From Bacteroidia bacterium (GTDB lineage: Bacteria; Bacteroidota; Bacteroidia; B-17B0; Aurantibacillaceae), in NCBI GenBank assembly GCA_026414605.1, contig JAOAIP010000035.1, positions 36,379-100,378 of the forward strand: a stretch of 64,000 bases of DNA. The letters are read 5' to 3'. A model generated the notes under the pieces. The model searched no databases and was not told the origin of the DNA. It was given only the letters and a program-made list of their open reading frames with translations. Shown here in pieces: positions 26,158 to 34,490 of the stretch (positions are counted from its first letter, which is position 1; every line of letters begins with the position of its first letter). Both the position numbers and the translations under genes were made by a program.

Positions 26158-27627
26158 TTAATATCTAATAAGATTATAGGATATACCTATAATTATGCCA
26201 CTGCCTTTTTGTAGAGAGTTAATAATATAAGATTCGTTTTTGCCGAATGTCTTTAAATTTGAATATACTTCAATGTTTGCAGAAAGTTTATTTGTGAATG
26301 GATAAGAATAACCTACTACAATGGATTGATTAAATAAATTTAAGCCATTTGCATAATTATAGGTTGTAGATGTGTTTTGAGAAATAATAGATGTATTCTT
26401 TATTTGATATTGATACAATTTACTTTGTGTTGATAAAATATAATCTAATGCAATACCAAATTTAATGCTTCCATATTTATTTATCCAAACAAAATTAAAC
26501 GGAACTCGGATAATATCAAGGCGAGTATATCGCATAATAGAAGAATCTTTTTGTAATCCAAAATCATACTCACTTTTTACTCTTACTAAAAATTGTGTTT
26601 TGATGTTTTGGATATTAAAGTAAGCAACACTGATATTAAAGCCGATATGTTTATTAAAAGTATAAGTGTAGTTTAATCCTGCATAGGGTGAGATATTGTA
26701 GGTATTATTGTTATATCTGATATTCCAAGCACCGCCGATAATGGCATCAATATAGTGATAATATTTTTTGATTGGCAAGTAAGAATAGGTGGGCGTTGAA
26801 AGGATATTAATATCGTCATCTGCATTATTGGGTACAAGAAAATAAGGTGATAAAGACGATAACATTTCATCGCTATTGTGAATGTTACTTTCAGAAGATA
26901 TAATGTTTGTATTAGTGGGATTATTTACTAAAATATTCTTATTAAAGTTATTTTCATTTTGTGTGTTCAAGGTGTTAGTTGTAATTGCTGATGTATTGTT
27001 ATTTATAGAATTATCTTCTGTGTTTTTATTAAGAACATTTGTAACTTTGTTTTTCAAGATATTATTAGGGGATGTAGATGTAAGTTTCTTTGAATTGGAT
27101 TTGCTTGTATTTGATGCAGAAATTTTTACGTTGTTTTCAAATTGATTGTTATTTTGATTGGATAATCTATTATTTATAGTATCAAAAGATTTAAATTTTG
27201 AAGAAACAATTTGATTGGATGAGTGTGTATTTTTATTAATGTTGTTTTTTTGTTCGGTATTTGGTTTGTCTTTTTCAATAGATGAGGCATTGATTAAATA
27301 TGATTGAGATGTATCGTGCAATTTATGGAAATAATAGTATCCGATTAAACCACCTAATATGGATACTACAAAGAAAACATAAAGGGCTATTCTCTTATAA
27401 TTCCAATAACTTGGCAAATAATTTTTTTCAAAAAGTCGCCATTCTTTTTTACTTACTTTAAATGATTGAATGTATTGTTCGGAGAAAAATTTTTCTTTTA
27501 ATGATTTTTTAATTTCTTGTTCTTCATAAAATTCAAAAAAACGATTCTTTTCTTCATTATTAGGAATGAAGTTTTTGAGATATTCTTCGCTTTCAAATTT
27601 GTTTCTTATGTTTTTATTATCGCTCAT
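26158..27627 (-). CDS. candidate dual-membrane-spanning anti-sigma factor with C-terminal barrel
   Basis: 489 residues in four parts: a charged cytoplasmic N-terminus (1-78), one inner-membrane helix (80-100, RIALYVFFVVSILGGLIGYYY), a long Asn/Ser/Thr-rich low-complexity linker (~105-285), and a C-terminal stretch (~290-489) of alternating amphipathic strands like an outer-membrane barrel (PYAGLNYTYTF, HIGFNISVAYF, SANIEVYSNL). It overlaps the upstream ECF sigma gene by 4 bases. This layout matches the Dma anti-sigma proteins described in Bacteroides thetaiotaomicron, which cross both membranes. The assignment rests on architecture and gene order, not on residue identity. Confidence 0.65.
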   Translation of the reverse strand: MSDNKNIRNKFESEEYLKNFIPNNEEKNRFFEFYEEQEIKKSLKEKFFSEQYIQSFKVSKKEWRLFEKNYLPSYWNYKRIALYVFFVVSILGGLIGYYYFHKLHDTSQSYLINASSIEKDKPNTEQKNNINKNTHSSNQIVSSKFKSFDTINNRLSNQNNNQFENNVKISASNTSKSNSKKLTSTSPNNILKNKVTNVLNKNTEDNSINNNTSAITTNTLNTQNENNFNKNILVNNPTNTNIISSESNIHNSDEMLSSLSPYFLVPNNADDDINILSTPTYSYLPIKKYYHYIDAIIGGAWNIRYNNNTYNISPYAGLNYTYTFNKHIGFNISVAYFNIQNIKTQFLVRVKSEYDFGLQKDSSIMRYTRLDIIRVPFNFVWINKYGSIKFGIALDYILSTQSKLYQYQIKNTSIISQNTSTTYNYANGLNLFNQSIVVGYSYPFTNKLSANIEVYSNLKTFGKNESYIINSLQKGSGIIIGISYNLIRY

Positions 27628-28187
27628 TTGCTATATTTAGTAGTTTCAGTTAAATTAGATTGTTCAATAATTGTTTTTATTTTTTGTTTTATTTGATACA
27701 CATACCATTTTGAGGTGCCTTCTGATATTCCCATCATCCCTGCTATTTCGCCATGTGTGTATTCATCAATGAAATATAAGTTGAAAATTTTCTTTTCAGT
27801 ATCATTTAAGTGTTTTATCCAGTTTAAAATCTGTTCGTAGTCGGCATCTATAAGATAGTGATTAATATCGGAATAAGAAGCGTTGTCGTAATAAGTTTCA
27901 ACATATTCTATATTTTGGTGTTTTTTGTTTTTTCTAAATTCTTCTAATATGGTGTTTACCGTTATTTTTGAAACCCAAGTAGTAAAGGCAAATTCAGGAT
28001 TATACTGTTCAATATTCATTAGTATTTTACACATTGTTATGTTTGCTATATCTTTTGCATTTTCACCAGAAATAAAATACCTATAGCATATCCCCATAAT
28101 ATAAGGATACACTTGATAGTATAATTTTTCTTGTGCTCTTCGGTCTTTCTTACAGCACTGTTCAATAATTGTTTTATCGATATTCAT
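27624..28187 (-). CDS. ECF-type RNA polymerase sigma factor
   Basis: 187 residues with the two-domain ECF layout. Region 2 (~10-85) includes YYQVYPYIMGICYRYF and DIANITMCKILMN. A linker of ~50 residues separates it from region 4 (~125-180), with LNDTEKKIFNLYFIDEYTHGEIAGMMGISEGTSKWYVYQIK, the -35 recognition helix-turn-helix. The gene product next in the operon would hold it at the membrane. The operon start follows the terminator at 28205, so it has its own transcription unit. The 28187 ATG fits the family. Confidence 0.9.
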   Translation of the reverse strand: MNIDKTIIEQCCKKDRRAQEKLYYQVYPYIMGICYRYFISGENAKDIANITMCKILMNIEQYNPEFAFTTWVSKITVNTILEEFRKNKKHQNIEYVETYYDNASYSDINHYLIDADYEQILNWIKHLNDTEKKIFNLYFIDEYTHGEIAGMMGISEGTSKWYVYQIKQKIKTIIEQSNLTETTKYSK

Positions 28188-28204
28188 TTAATTTGATTAC
28201 AAAA

Positions 28205-28236
28205 AAGGGAGAAATGCTTTGAAACATTTCTCCCTT
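28205..28236 (-). terminator. intrinsic terminator of the PKD/T9SS cargo gene
   Basis: A perfect 12-bp stem AAGGGAGAAATG / CATTTCTCCCTT with an 8-base loop, followed on the minus strand by TTTTTTG. It separates the cargo gene at 28254 from the sigma operon. Confidence 0.9.
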
Positions 28237-28253
28237 GCAAAGATAAGCATTTT

Positions 28254-29186
28254 TTATTCTTTAATCCATAGTTTGTTAGTACTTCCTTTGGGGGTATTAA
28301 TTTTTAAGATGTACGTGCCTATTTGAATATCTGCTATGTTTATATTACCATCACTAATTACACTTGTTGATTTAATTACTCTTCCTGATAAATCTAAGAT
28401 TTGTAAATTGATTTTATCTTTTGTGGCATCATTTACTTTTACAAATAACACATCTTTTGCAGGGTTGGGGTACACAAGTACGTTTATAATAGAGGAGTGA
28501 GATTTAACATCAGTGGTTCCAATTTTATATAGTGTTATATTGTGTGTGGTATCTGAAAGAGCAGTACAAGAAGATGCAAGGCAAGTTTGAGTACCATTGG
28601 AGAGTAAAATACTCAAGCAAACTGAGTAAGATCCAGATGGTAAGTTAAAGACAGGAGAACTACCTGTTGCTGTTGTAGTAGTAGTTCCATATATAGACCA
28701 ATTGTAAGAAATGGGCGTGGCATTGCTTGGATTAAATGAATATGAATAGTTATAATTACCAGGTGCTGCAGCACTATCAACAGTGATGGATATGTTTGCA
28801 GAACAAGTAAATGAAGCATTGGTGATTGTTACATTAGTAATACTAGCGGTATAGGTATTTGGGGTGCCGTGCCCACTGCACCAACAGGTATCAGATGGAA
28901 GTGCGTAAACAGCATAATTCCCTGATGCAGTATAGGTATGCGTTACTGTATTAGTTCCAACAGTAACTGTAGAACTACCATCTCCAAAATTCCAATAGAA
29001 TTCCTGGGTACAACATGCTCCAATTGCACCGCATCCAGGGTTTACTGAAAAGGTAATAGTAGGATCATTGTTTGATAAAATAGTTACTGACGATGTGCAC
29101 ACTGATTGTGCATTCATTGGGCTTACAATGCCCTTTGCTGCTATCATTAATGCAGCGACCATTACTTTGATGACTGTCTTTTTCAT
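28254..29186 (-). CDS. secreted PKD protein with T9SS type A sorting domain
   Basis: 310 residues from the ATG at 29186; 34 extra residues in the longer frame do not form a signal sequence. A signal peptide (MKKTVIKVMVAALMIAAKGI) is followed by a PKD domain (~45-110: FYWNFGDGSSTVTVGTNTVT), a second Ser/Thr-rich beta region and a C-terminal ~75-residue type A sorting domain (VYPNPAKDVLFVKV, LQILDLSGRVIKS, IQIGTYILKI). T9SS would export it and attach or release it at the surface. Cys-rich for a secreted protein. Monocistronic, ending in a strong terminator. Confidence 0.85.
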   Translation of the reverse strand: MKKTVIKVMVAALMIAAKGIVSPMNAQSVCTSSVTILSNNDPTITFSVNPGCGAIGACCTQEFYWNFGDGSSTVTVGTNTVTHTYTASGNYAVYALPSDTCWCSGHGTPNTYTASITNVTITNASFTCSANISITVDSAAAPGNYNYSYSFNPSNATPISYNWSIYGTTTTTATGSSPVFNLPSGSYSVCLSILLSNGTQTCLASSCTALSDTTHNITLYKIGTTDVKSHSSIINVLVYPNPAKDVLFVKVNDATKDKINLQILDLSGRVIKSTSVISDGNINIADIQIGTYILKINTPKGSTNKLWIKE

Positions 29187-29381
29187 AGTTGTAGATTTTA
29201 TTGGTTTTTCACTGATATATATGCAATTAAATAAAAAAAGGTTGGTAAAAGATAAAAATTTTTTCAGATGACTTGAAATGACAAGCAAGTGGAAAACTAA
29301 TACTTTGAATTTAAGACAATGAACTTTGAATAAGAACTTTTTTACAAAACTCTTTCTCTAAACTAATTACAAAAACAAACA

Positions 29382-30182
29382 TTAATAAGGCGATTGTTTT
29401 CGTATTAACCATTCAAATAAACAAGGACAATATCTTTTGAAATATACCATCAATAATTCTTTTCCACCTACATACACTTCTTTCTTTTTGGACACAATAG
29501 ATTTCAAAATTTTTTGAGCGGCTACTTCTGCACTCATTGCTTGTTGATGGCTCTCATCCATTTGATTGTGTTTTTGACCGCCACTACTTACAGCGTTTAA
29601 GGACACATTTGTTTTTACTTTTCCAGGACAAACAATAGTTACAAAAATTCCTTGTTGTTCGTACTCTAAACGCAAGGATTCAAAATATCCATGCAAGGCG
29701 TGCTTGGCTGCACTATAGGTGCTTCGCAAGTAGAATCCAAATTTTCCAGCAATACTACTCATTACTACAATATGTCCTTGTTGTTGATGTATCATATATG
29801 GAAGCACTGCTTTACTTAATTTGACATACGAAAAGTAATTAATCTCAAATAATTCTCTTTCTATTTCTTCGGATGTATCCAATGCTTTTAATCTTTGACT
29901 AACACCGCCATTATTGATTAAAATATCTATTCTGTTGAATTTTTGAATCACTTTTTCTGTAAGCAAATTTGCATCAAAATTTTTTGATAAATCAAAAGGC
30001 AACACAAACACTCTATCTTTATTGTTACAACAGGATGCAATGTCATTTAATTTCTCTTCATTTCTTGCAGAAAGGACAACCTTTGCTTGTGTATTTTGAA
30101 TAAGATACTTTGCCATTGCTTCGCCCATTCCTGATGAAGCACCTGTAATCCAAACTACTTTGTTGTCAAAATATCTATTCAT
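29382..30182 (-). CDS. short-chain dehydrogenase/reductase
   Basis: 266 residues of a classical SDR: cofactor motif TGASSGMGEAMA, NNGGVS (the NAG-type motif), the catalytic Ser in VMSSIAGKFG and YSAAK with the catalytic Tyr and Lys. The C-terminal extension (YFKRYCPCLFEWLIRK) is hydrophobic/basic and could touch the membrane, as in the DHRS7-like group. Substrate unknown. The start overlaps the end of the upstream glycosyltransferase gene by 8 bases. Confidence 0.88.
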   Translation of the reverse strand: MNRYFDNKVVWITGASSGMGEAMAKYLIQNTQAKVVLSARNEEKLNDIASCCNNKDRVFVLPFDLSKNFDANLLTEKVIQKFNRIDILINNGGVSQRLKALDTSEEIERELFEINYFSYVKLSKAVLPYMIHQQQGHIVVMSSIAGKFGFYLRSTYSAAKHALHGYFESLRLEYEQQGIFVTIVCPGKVKTNVSLNAVSSGGQKHNQMDESHQQAMSAEVAAQKILKSIVSKKKEVYVGGKELLMVYFKRYCPCLFEWLIRKQSPY

Positions 30183-31224
30183 ATACAGAATGGTTTTTTA
30201 ATGGATAATGTTTTACTAAAATATCAATGACTTGATGAGGTGAAATAGATTGTATGCAATTACAATTTTCAGGTTGATGTTTGCACAAGTTACAATTTTT
30301 ATTTTGATGCAAAGCCATTGCGTTTTTACCAATAGGTGCCCATCTGCCTGCGTCCATAGGGCGAATAGATGGAAATAATCCAATGGCTAATTTTCCTAAT
30401 GCTGCTGCTATATGCAATGTGCCTGTACTTGCGGCAACTAACGCATCACAAGTATTAATCAAAGATAACAATTCGCTTAAAGAGGTTTGTCCTACAAAGT
30501 TTAATACATTAGGACATTCATTAAAAAGTTTATTTAAATAAGGGGCTTCATTTTTAGTTCCTGTGATGATAATTTGAAATTTAAAGGGGTTTAAATTTTT
30601 TATAAGTTGAATAAAATTTTCAATGCCCCATTCACGAGCACTTCCTTTAGATTTTGGATGAAGGATGAGTTTGAATTTTTTTTCATCTAATTGATTAAGT
30701 AAATGAGGAGGCAGTGAAGGAATGCTTTTCCAAACATACATTTCTTGTAGTTCTTTAAGTGTGGGAATCTTTGTAATTCCAAGTGGTTTAAGTAGTTTGA
30801 AATTAAGTTGTGCTTCGTGTAAATTGGAATTTTTTCTACTAAAAGAAACTAATTGATTAGCATATAGCCACGCATACCATCTGTGGGATGTGCATATTCT
30901 ATAAGGTATTTTTAAATGGTATAAAAATTTAGTAATTTCAAAAGTAGGAAAAGCAATTATGGATGTATGTATATTATAAGGTGAAAATAAAGATTGTTGT
31001 TGGCTTAATGAAAGATGTTGAATTTTATCGTATTCTATGACTTCGTCAATGCTTGCAATATGTTGTAAAATAGGGCTTGTATAAGAAGTTGCTAAAAAGA
31101 TAATTTTATTATTTGGGAATTGTTTTTTTAAAACATAAGATAATGGGATAGTCAAAATCACATCGCCAATGCTATCTGTACGACTAATGAGTATAGATGT
31201 GTTTTTTGGAGTATTTAAAGACAT
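30175..31224 (-). CDS. glycosyltransferase family 9 (heptosyltransferase-like)
   Basis: 349 residues of the GT-B fold. The N-terminal SRTDSIGDVILTIPL is the GT9 signature that contacts the acceptor, and the C-terminal domain has LHPKSKGSAREWG and ALVAASTGTLHIAAALGKLAIGLF for the nucleotide-sugar site. It probably transfers heptose or another sugar to the LPS core at the inner membrane. The frame can run to a TTG at 31236, but the ATG at 31224 is preferred. A C-terminal Cys cluster (NCNLCKHQPENCNC) resembles the motif of some GT9 proteins. Confidence 0.88.
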   Translation of the reverse strand: MSLNTPKNTSILISRTDSIGDVILTIPLSYVLKKQFPNNKIIFLATSYTSPILQHIASIDEVIEYDKIQHLSLSQQQSLFSPYNIHTSIIAFPTFEITKFLYHLKIPYRICTSHRWYAWLYANQLVSFSRKNSNLHEAQLNFKLLKPLGITKIPTLKELQEMYVWKSIPSLPPHLLNQLDEKKFKLILHPKSKGSAREWGIENFIQLIKNLNPFKFQIIITGTKNEAPYLNKLFNECPNVLNFVGQTSLSELLSLINTCDALVAASTGTLHIAAALGKLAIGLFPSIRPMDAGRWAPIGKNAMALHQNKNCNLCKHQPENCNCIQSISPHQVIDILVKHYPLKNHSVYE

Positions 31225-31236
31225 AGTGGGAAACAA

Positions 31237-31689
31237 TTATTTTTTTCTTTTTTCACTAAAAAATTTTTGAATAATATCTTTGCATTCATCAGCAAGCACG
31301 GCTTTTTTTATTTTTGTTTTGGGATGTAAAATGGTTTCAGAAAATAATGAATAACCTCTTTTTAAATCATAAGCACCAAAGACCAATTCATCCAATTGTG
31401 CCCAAGCAATAGCCCCTGCACACATAGGACAGGGTTCAAGTGTAACGTAAATAGTACATTCCTTTAAGTATTTTCCACCAATATAATTTGTAGCAGCAGT
31501 AATGGCCTGCATTTCAGCGTGGGCGGTTACATCATTGAGTTGTTCGGTTAAGTTGTGCGAACGAGCAATAATTTTATTTTTCCATACTATAATAGCCCCA
31601 ACGGGCACTTCGTCTTTTTGATATGCTTTTTCGGCTTCTTTTAATGCTTCACGCATAAAATATTCATCATCCCTTATGGACATTGACAT
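31237..31689 (-). CDS. tadA: tRNA-adenosine deaminase-like nucleoside deaminase
   Basis: 150 residues with the CDA-type zinc site: HAEMQAI (His and Glu) and PCPMCAGAI (two Cys). The remaining pattern (DEVPVGAIIVWKNKIIARSHN, DLKRGYS) fits TadA, which converts A34 of tRNA-Arg to inosine, though guanine deaminase-like paralogues look similar. Two in-frame ATGs (31689, 31683) are equally good. It overlaps the upstream DUF4258-type gene by 16 bases, and the GT9 gene begins 12 bases after its stop. Confidence 0.85.
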   Translation of the reverse strand: MSMSIRDDEYFMREALKEAEKAYQKDEVPVGAIIVWKNKIIARSHNLTEQLNDVTAHAEMQAITAATNYIGGKYLKECTIYVTLEPCPMCAGAIAWAQLDELVFGAYDLKRGYSLFSETILHPKTKIKKAVLADECKDIIQKFFSEKRKK

Positions 31690-32069
31690 ACACTATCTTT
31701 TTGAAAAATAATTTCATTGACTAATGTAACATCATCACAATCTTTAATAATCAAATGATAAGGATAAAACTTTTTAAATTTTTCTCTTGGTTCTAAATAA
31801 TAGATTCTACAAGGTTTTTCACGGGGTTGGCTTTTATCAAAATTAACTTCAAAAAATTCTAATTCAGATTTTAAATCCGATTTTGTTTTGTGCAAACATT
31901 TTAATTGGCATTGTGTTTTTTCGGACACCTTAAAGGATTGATTTTTTAACTCTCGCATTTTTGCTTCGCTTAATGATACACAACTTCTGCTACCAAACAA
32001 TACATAAACTAATAATAATCCGACTAAAAAACCAATCATATATAATTTAAGGCGCTCTTGAAATGTCAT
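31674..32069 (-). CDS. DUF4258-like membrane-anchored protein
   Basis: 131 residues. One N-terminal membrane helix (LYMIGFLVGLLLVYVLFGS) is followed by a soluble domain with paired Cys (CQLKCLH, KDCDDV, CQCP) that resembles the Bacteroidota DUF4258 group. Function unknown. It sits between bshC (8-base gap) and tadA (16-base overlap) and is probably co-transcribed with both. Confidence 0.7.
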   Translation of the reverse strand: MTFQERLKLYMIGFLVGLLLVYVLFGSRSCVSLSEAKMRELKNQSFKVSEKTQCQLKCLHKTKSDLKSELEFFEVNFDKSQPREKPCRIYYLEPREKFKKFYPYHLIIKDCDDVTLVNEIIFQKDSVCQCP

Positions 32070-32077
32070 ATATTTAT

Positions 32078-33694
32078 CTATTCTTCTTTGTTTTGAATTA
32101 TCTTAAATGAAAAAGTTGTTTCATTATCTAATAAATCTTGTGTTATTAATGCTTTGATAAATTCTTGAATACTTGTAAATCCAAATATCTTTGAAACATA
32201 AGATGCATTAAAAATTCTATCTTGCATTGTGTTATTTGGAAATAAGAATTGATGTATGTCGTCTATTTGCTTGACTAATTGGTCATTTTTTTGTTTTATG
32301 CTTTTGTTTAATTTTTGTTCTAATGTATCAATAAATTTTAATGTTTTTGTATGTTCTGCATTTACATAAGGAACAAGCGATTTATCAATGGATTCTGTTT
32401 GATGTATTAATTTTTGAAAGAGTTCCTCCATTTCATTTTTTTCATTTTGCAAATGTATGGAAAGATTAAATTTTTCTAAAACAGCATTGATTAATTTATT
32501 TTTTTCTTGATTAAAAAAGGATTGTTCGTTGATGTTAAGTTTTAAAATTTTTTGTTGAATGTTTTGGGGAATAAAAAATACAATAGGACGTTGAATGATG
32601 ATTGGATAAAATACATTGTGTTTGTCAAAACACTTTTTGAGTTCCATCCAATACGCTACTTCTGCCGAACCACCAATGTATGCAATATTGGGCAATATTC
32701 GTTGTTGATACAATGGACGCAATAATACATTCGCACTAAATTTTTCAGGATGAGAATACAAGAGTGATTTTAATTCTTCCTCATTAAAATATTTGCTGTG
32801 ATGTTTTAATGTAAATTGATGTTCTTGCTTTTGAATTAAATAACGTTTATTATCCTCCATCAAAAAAGTATTAATAAGAGGAGGATTCACTTGAATATGA
32901 TAATGGTTTTGTTGTAACCACTTGGTCGTAGTTTTAATTTCATTAAACATTGAATTTTCAAAAATATCCTTAAAAAAGAGATCTTTAAATTTTTCTTTGA
33001 AAGATGTTTCATTGGGATCTAAAATGACAAGTCCTTCGTTTCCAAATAATTCATTTAATAAATAACGTGTTGCATCTACATACGATGTATGTTTAATATA
33101 AGCATTTTCAAATAAACGGATATGTTCATTGGTAAATGATTCAGATGCTTTTAGTTCTTCAAGAACATTTTCTAATCCTTGTGTAGTCAATGAAAAGACA
33201 GGCGTGCCATCTGTTTTTATAGCCCATTGAAACAATTTATCTTTAAAGTAAAAATGATTAATTTCGTCAATGTCGTGATCTTCTGTAGCCATCCAAAACA
33301 CAGGAATGATGCGGTATTTAGGAAATTGATTTTGAATTTTTTTTGACCATTGAATAACAGCAATTATTTTCAAAATAAAATACAATGGCCCTGTAAATAA
33401 ACACAATTGATGTCCTGTAGTGATGGTATAAGTATTGTCTTGATGGAGTGCTTTTATGTTGTCTATTGTAATTGTTGAAGTATTGGATACTCTGTTTGCT
33501 TGATTTAATAATGCTTGAACTAAAATGGATCTATCCCACTCAAAATGATGGGCTTGTTGAAGAATATCATGAAATCCTTTATTGTCAGGGAAAAATGAGT
33601 AAAGTTCGGTTGGTAATTTTTGATGTAAATAATCCCACACTAATTTTTCAAAAAACTTGGGTTCAATAGGAAGAGAATGGGTTTTTAAAGGCAT
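32078..33694 (-). CDS. bshC: bacillithiol biosynthesis cysteine-adding enzyme BshC
   Basis: 538 residues, the expected length. Family marks include TITTGHQLCLFTGPLYFILKI and FWMATEDHDIDEINH in the N-terminal Rossmann-like core, NVLLRPLYQQRILPNIAYIGG in the middle and a long helical coiled-coil arm at ~430-510. It ligates Cys to GlcN-malate in the last step of bacillithiol synthesis, giving the low-molecular-weight thiol of Bacteroidota. bshA and bshB are not in the window. First gene of a run continuing through DUF4258, tadA, GT9 and SDR. Confidence 0.93.
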   Translation of the reverse strand: MPLKTHSLPIEPKFFEKLVWDYLHQKLPTELYSFFPDNKGFHDILQQAHHFEWDRSILVQALLNQANRVSNTSTITIDNIKALHQDNTYTITTGHQLCLFTGPLYFILKIIAVIQWSKKIQNQFPKYRIIPVFWMATEDHDIDEINHFYFKDKLFQWAIKTDGTPVFSLTTQGLENVLEELKASESFTNEHIRLFENAYIKHTSYVDATRYLLNELFGNEGLVILDPNETSFKEKFKDLFFKDIFENSMFNEIKTTTKWLQQNHYHIQVNPPLINTFLMEDNKRYLIQKQEHQFTLKHHSKYFNEEELKSLLYSHPEKFSANVLLRPLYQQRILPNIAYIGGSAEVAYWMELKKCFDKHNVFYPIIIQRPIVFFIPQNIQQKILKLNINEQSFFNQEKNKLINAVLEKFNLSIHLQNEKNEMEELFQKLIHQTESIDKSLVPYVNAEHTKTLKFIDTLEQKLNKSIKQKNDQLVKQIDDIHQFLFPNNTMQDRIFNASYVSKIFGFTSIQEFIKALITQDLLDNETTFSFKIIQNKEE

Positions 33695-33836
33695 AAAAAA
33701 GAAAACTAATAGTTAGTTGAAAGTGTAAAGTAGAATTAATGATTGGTAATGATTTGTGTTAATTGGGATAATAGAAATAAAATAAATTGAACATTTAATT
33801 GAGATGAAATATGTTTGTAATGATTAAATGAATTTG

Positions 33837-34487
33837 TCATAATTTTTCACCAAAGGCAAGATCGCCTGCATCGCCCAAACCAGGAACGATGTAGGCAGTA
33901 GATGTGAGTTCATCATCAATAGCACCGCACCAAAGTGTGTAATTTGCATCTGGCATATTTTTTTTCAAATAATCGACCCCTTGCTTACTTGCAATAGCAC
34001 AAACAATATGTGTATGTTTGGGTTTTCCAAAATTGATTACACTTTTAAATGTCAATACCATTGAAGATCCAGTAGCGAGCATAGGGTCGCAAAGAATGAG
34101 AACTTTATTATCTAAAGAAGGACAAGAAACATACTCTAATGCAATATCAAATGTGTGATCTTTGTGATGTTTTCTATAAGCACTAATAAAGGCATTTTCT
34201 GCTTTGTCAAACACATCTAATATGCCCAAGTGTAAAGGCAATCCGGCTCTTAATATCGTTGCAATAACAGGTTGTTCTTTAAGAACTTTTGAATTGGCAA
34301 TGCCAAGTGGAGTAGTGATGTCTGTTGTTGTGTATTCTAATTCTTTGGATATTTCATAAGCAATGACTTGTCCTATCCGTTCCAAATTTTTACGAAAACG
34401 CCATCTGTCTTTTTGAATATCTTTGTCTCTTATTTCTGCAATATATTGATTGATAATGGAATTAGTTTGTGAGAGATTGTGTATCAT
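33837..34487 (-). CDS. upp: uracil phosphoribosyltransferase
   Basis: 216 residues. The PRPP-binding motif LILCDPMLATGSSMV and the uracil-site region near the C-terminus (YIVPGLGDAGDLAFG) are intact. It makes UMP from uracil and PRPP in pyrimidine salvage, using uracil that udp (3293) could release. The gap to bshC (142 bases) carries an AAAGT-type run and no other gene. It starts 3 bases after the preceding PD40/TPR gene. Confidence 0.95.
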   Translation of the reverse strand: MIHNLSQTNSIINQYIAEIRDKDIQKDRWRFRKNLERIGQVIAYEISKELEYTTTDITTPLGIANSKVLKEQPVIATILRAGLPLHLGILDVFDKAENAFISAYRKHHKDHTFDIALEYVSCPSLDNKVLILCDPMLATGSSMVLTFKSVINFGKPKHTHIVCAIASKQGVDYLKKNMPDANYTLWCGAIDDELTSTAYIVPGLGDAGDLAFGEKL

Positions 34488-34490
34488 AGT

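Noticed and set aside
26882..27145. 87-aa plus-strand ORF opposite the anti-sigma linker
   Set aside because: It is antisense to low-complexity Asn/Ser codons, which create long open frames by chance.
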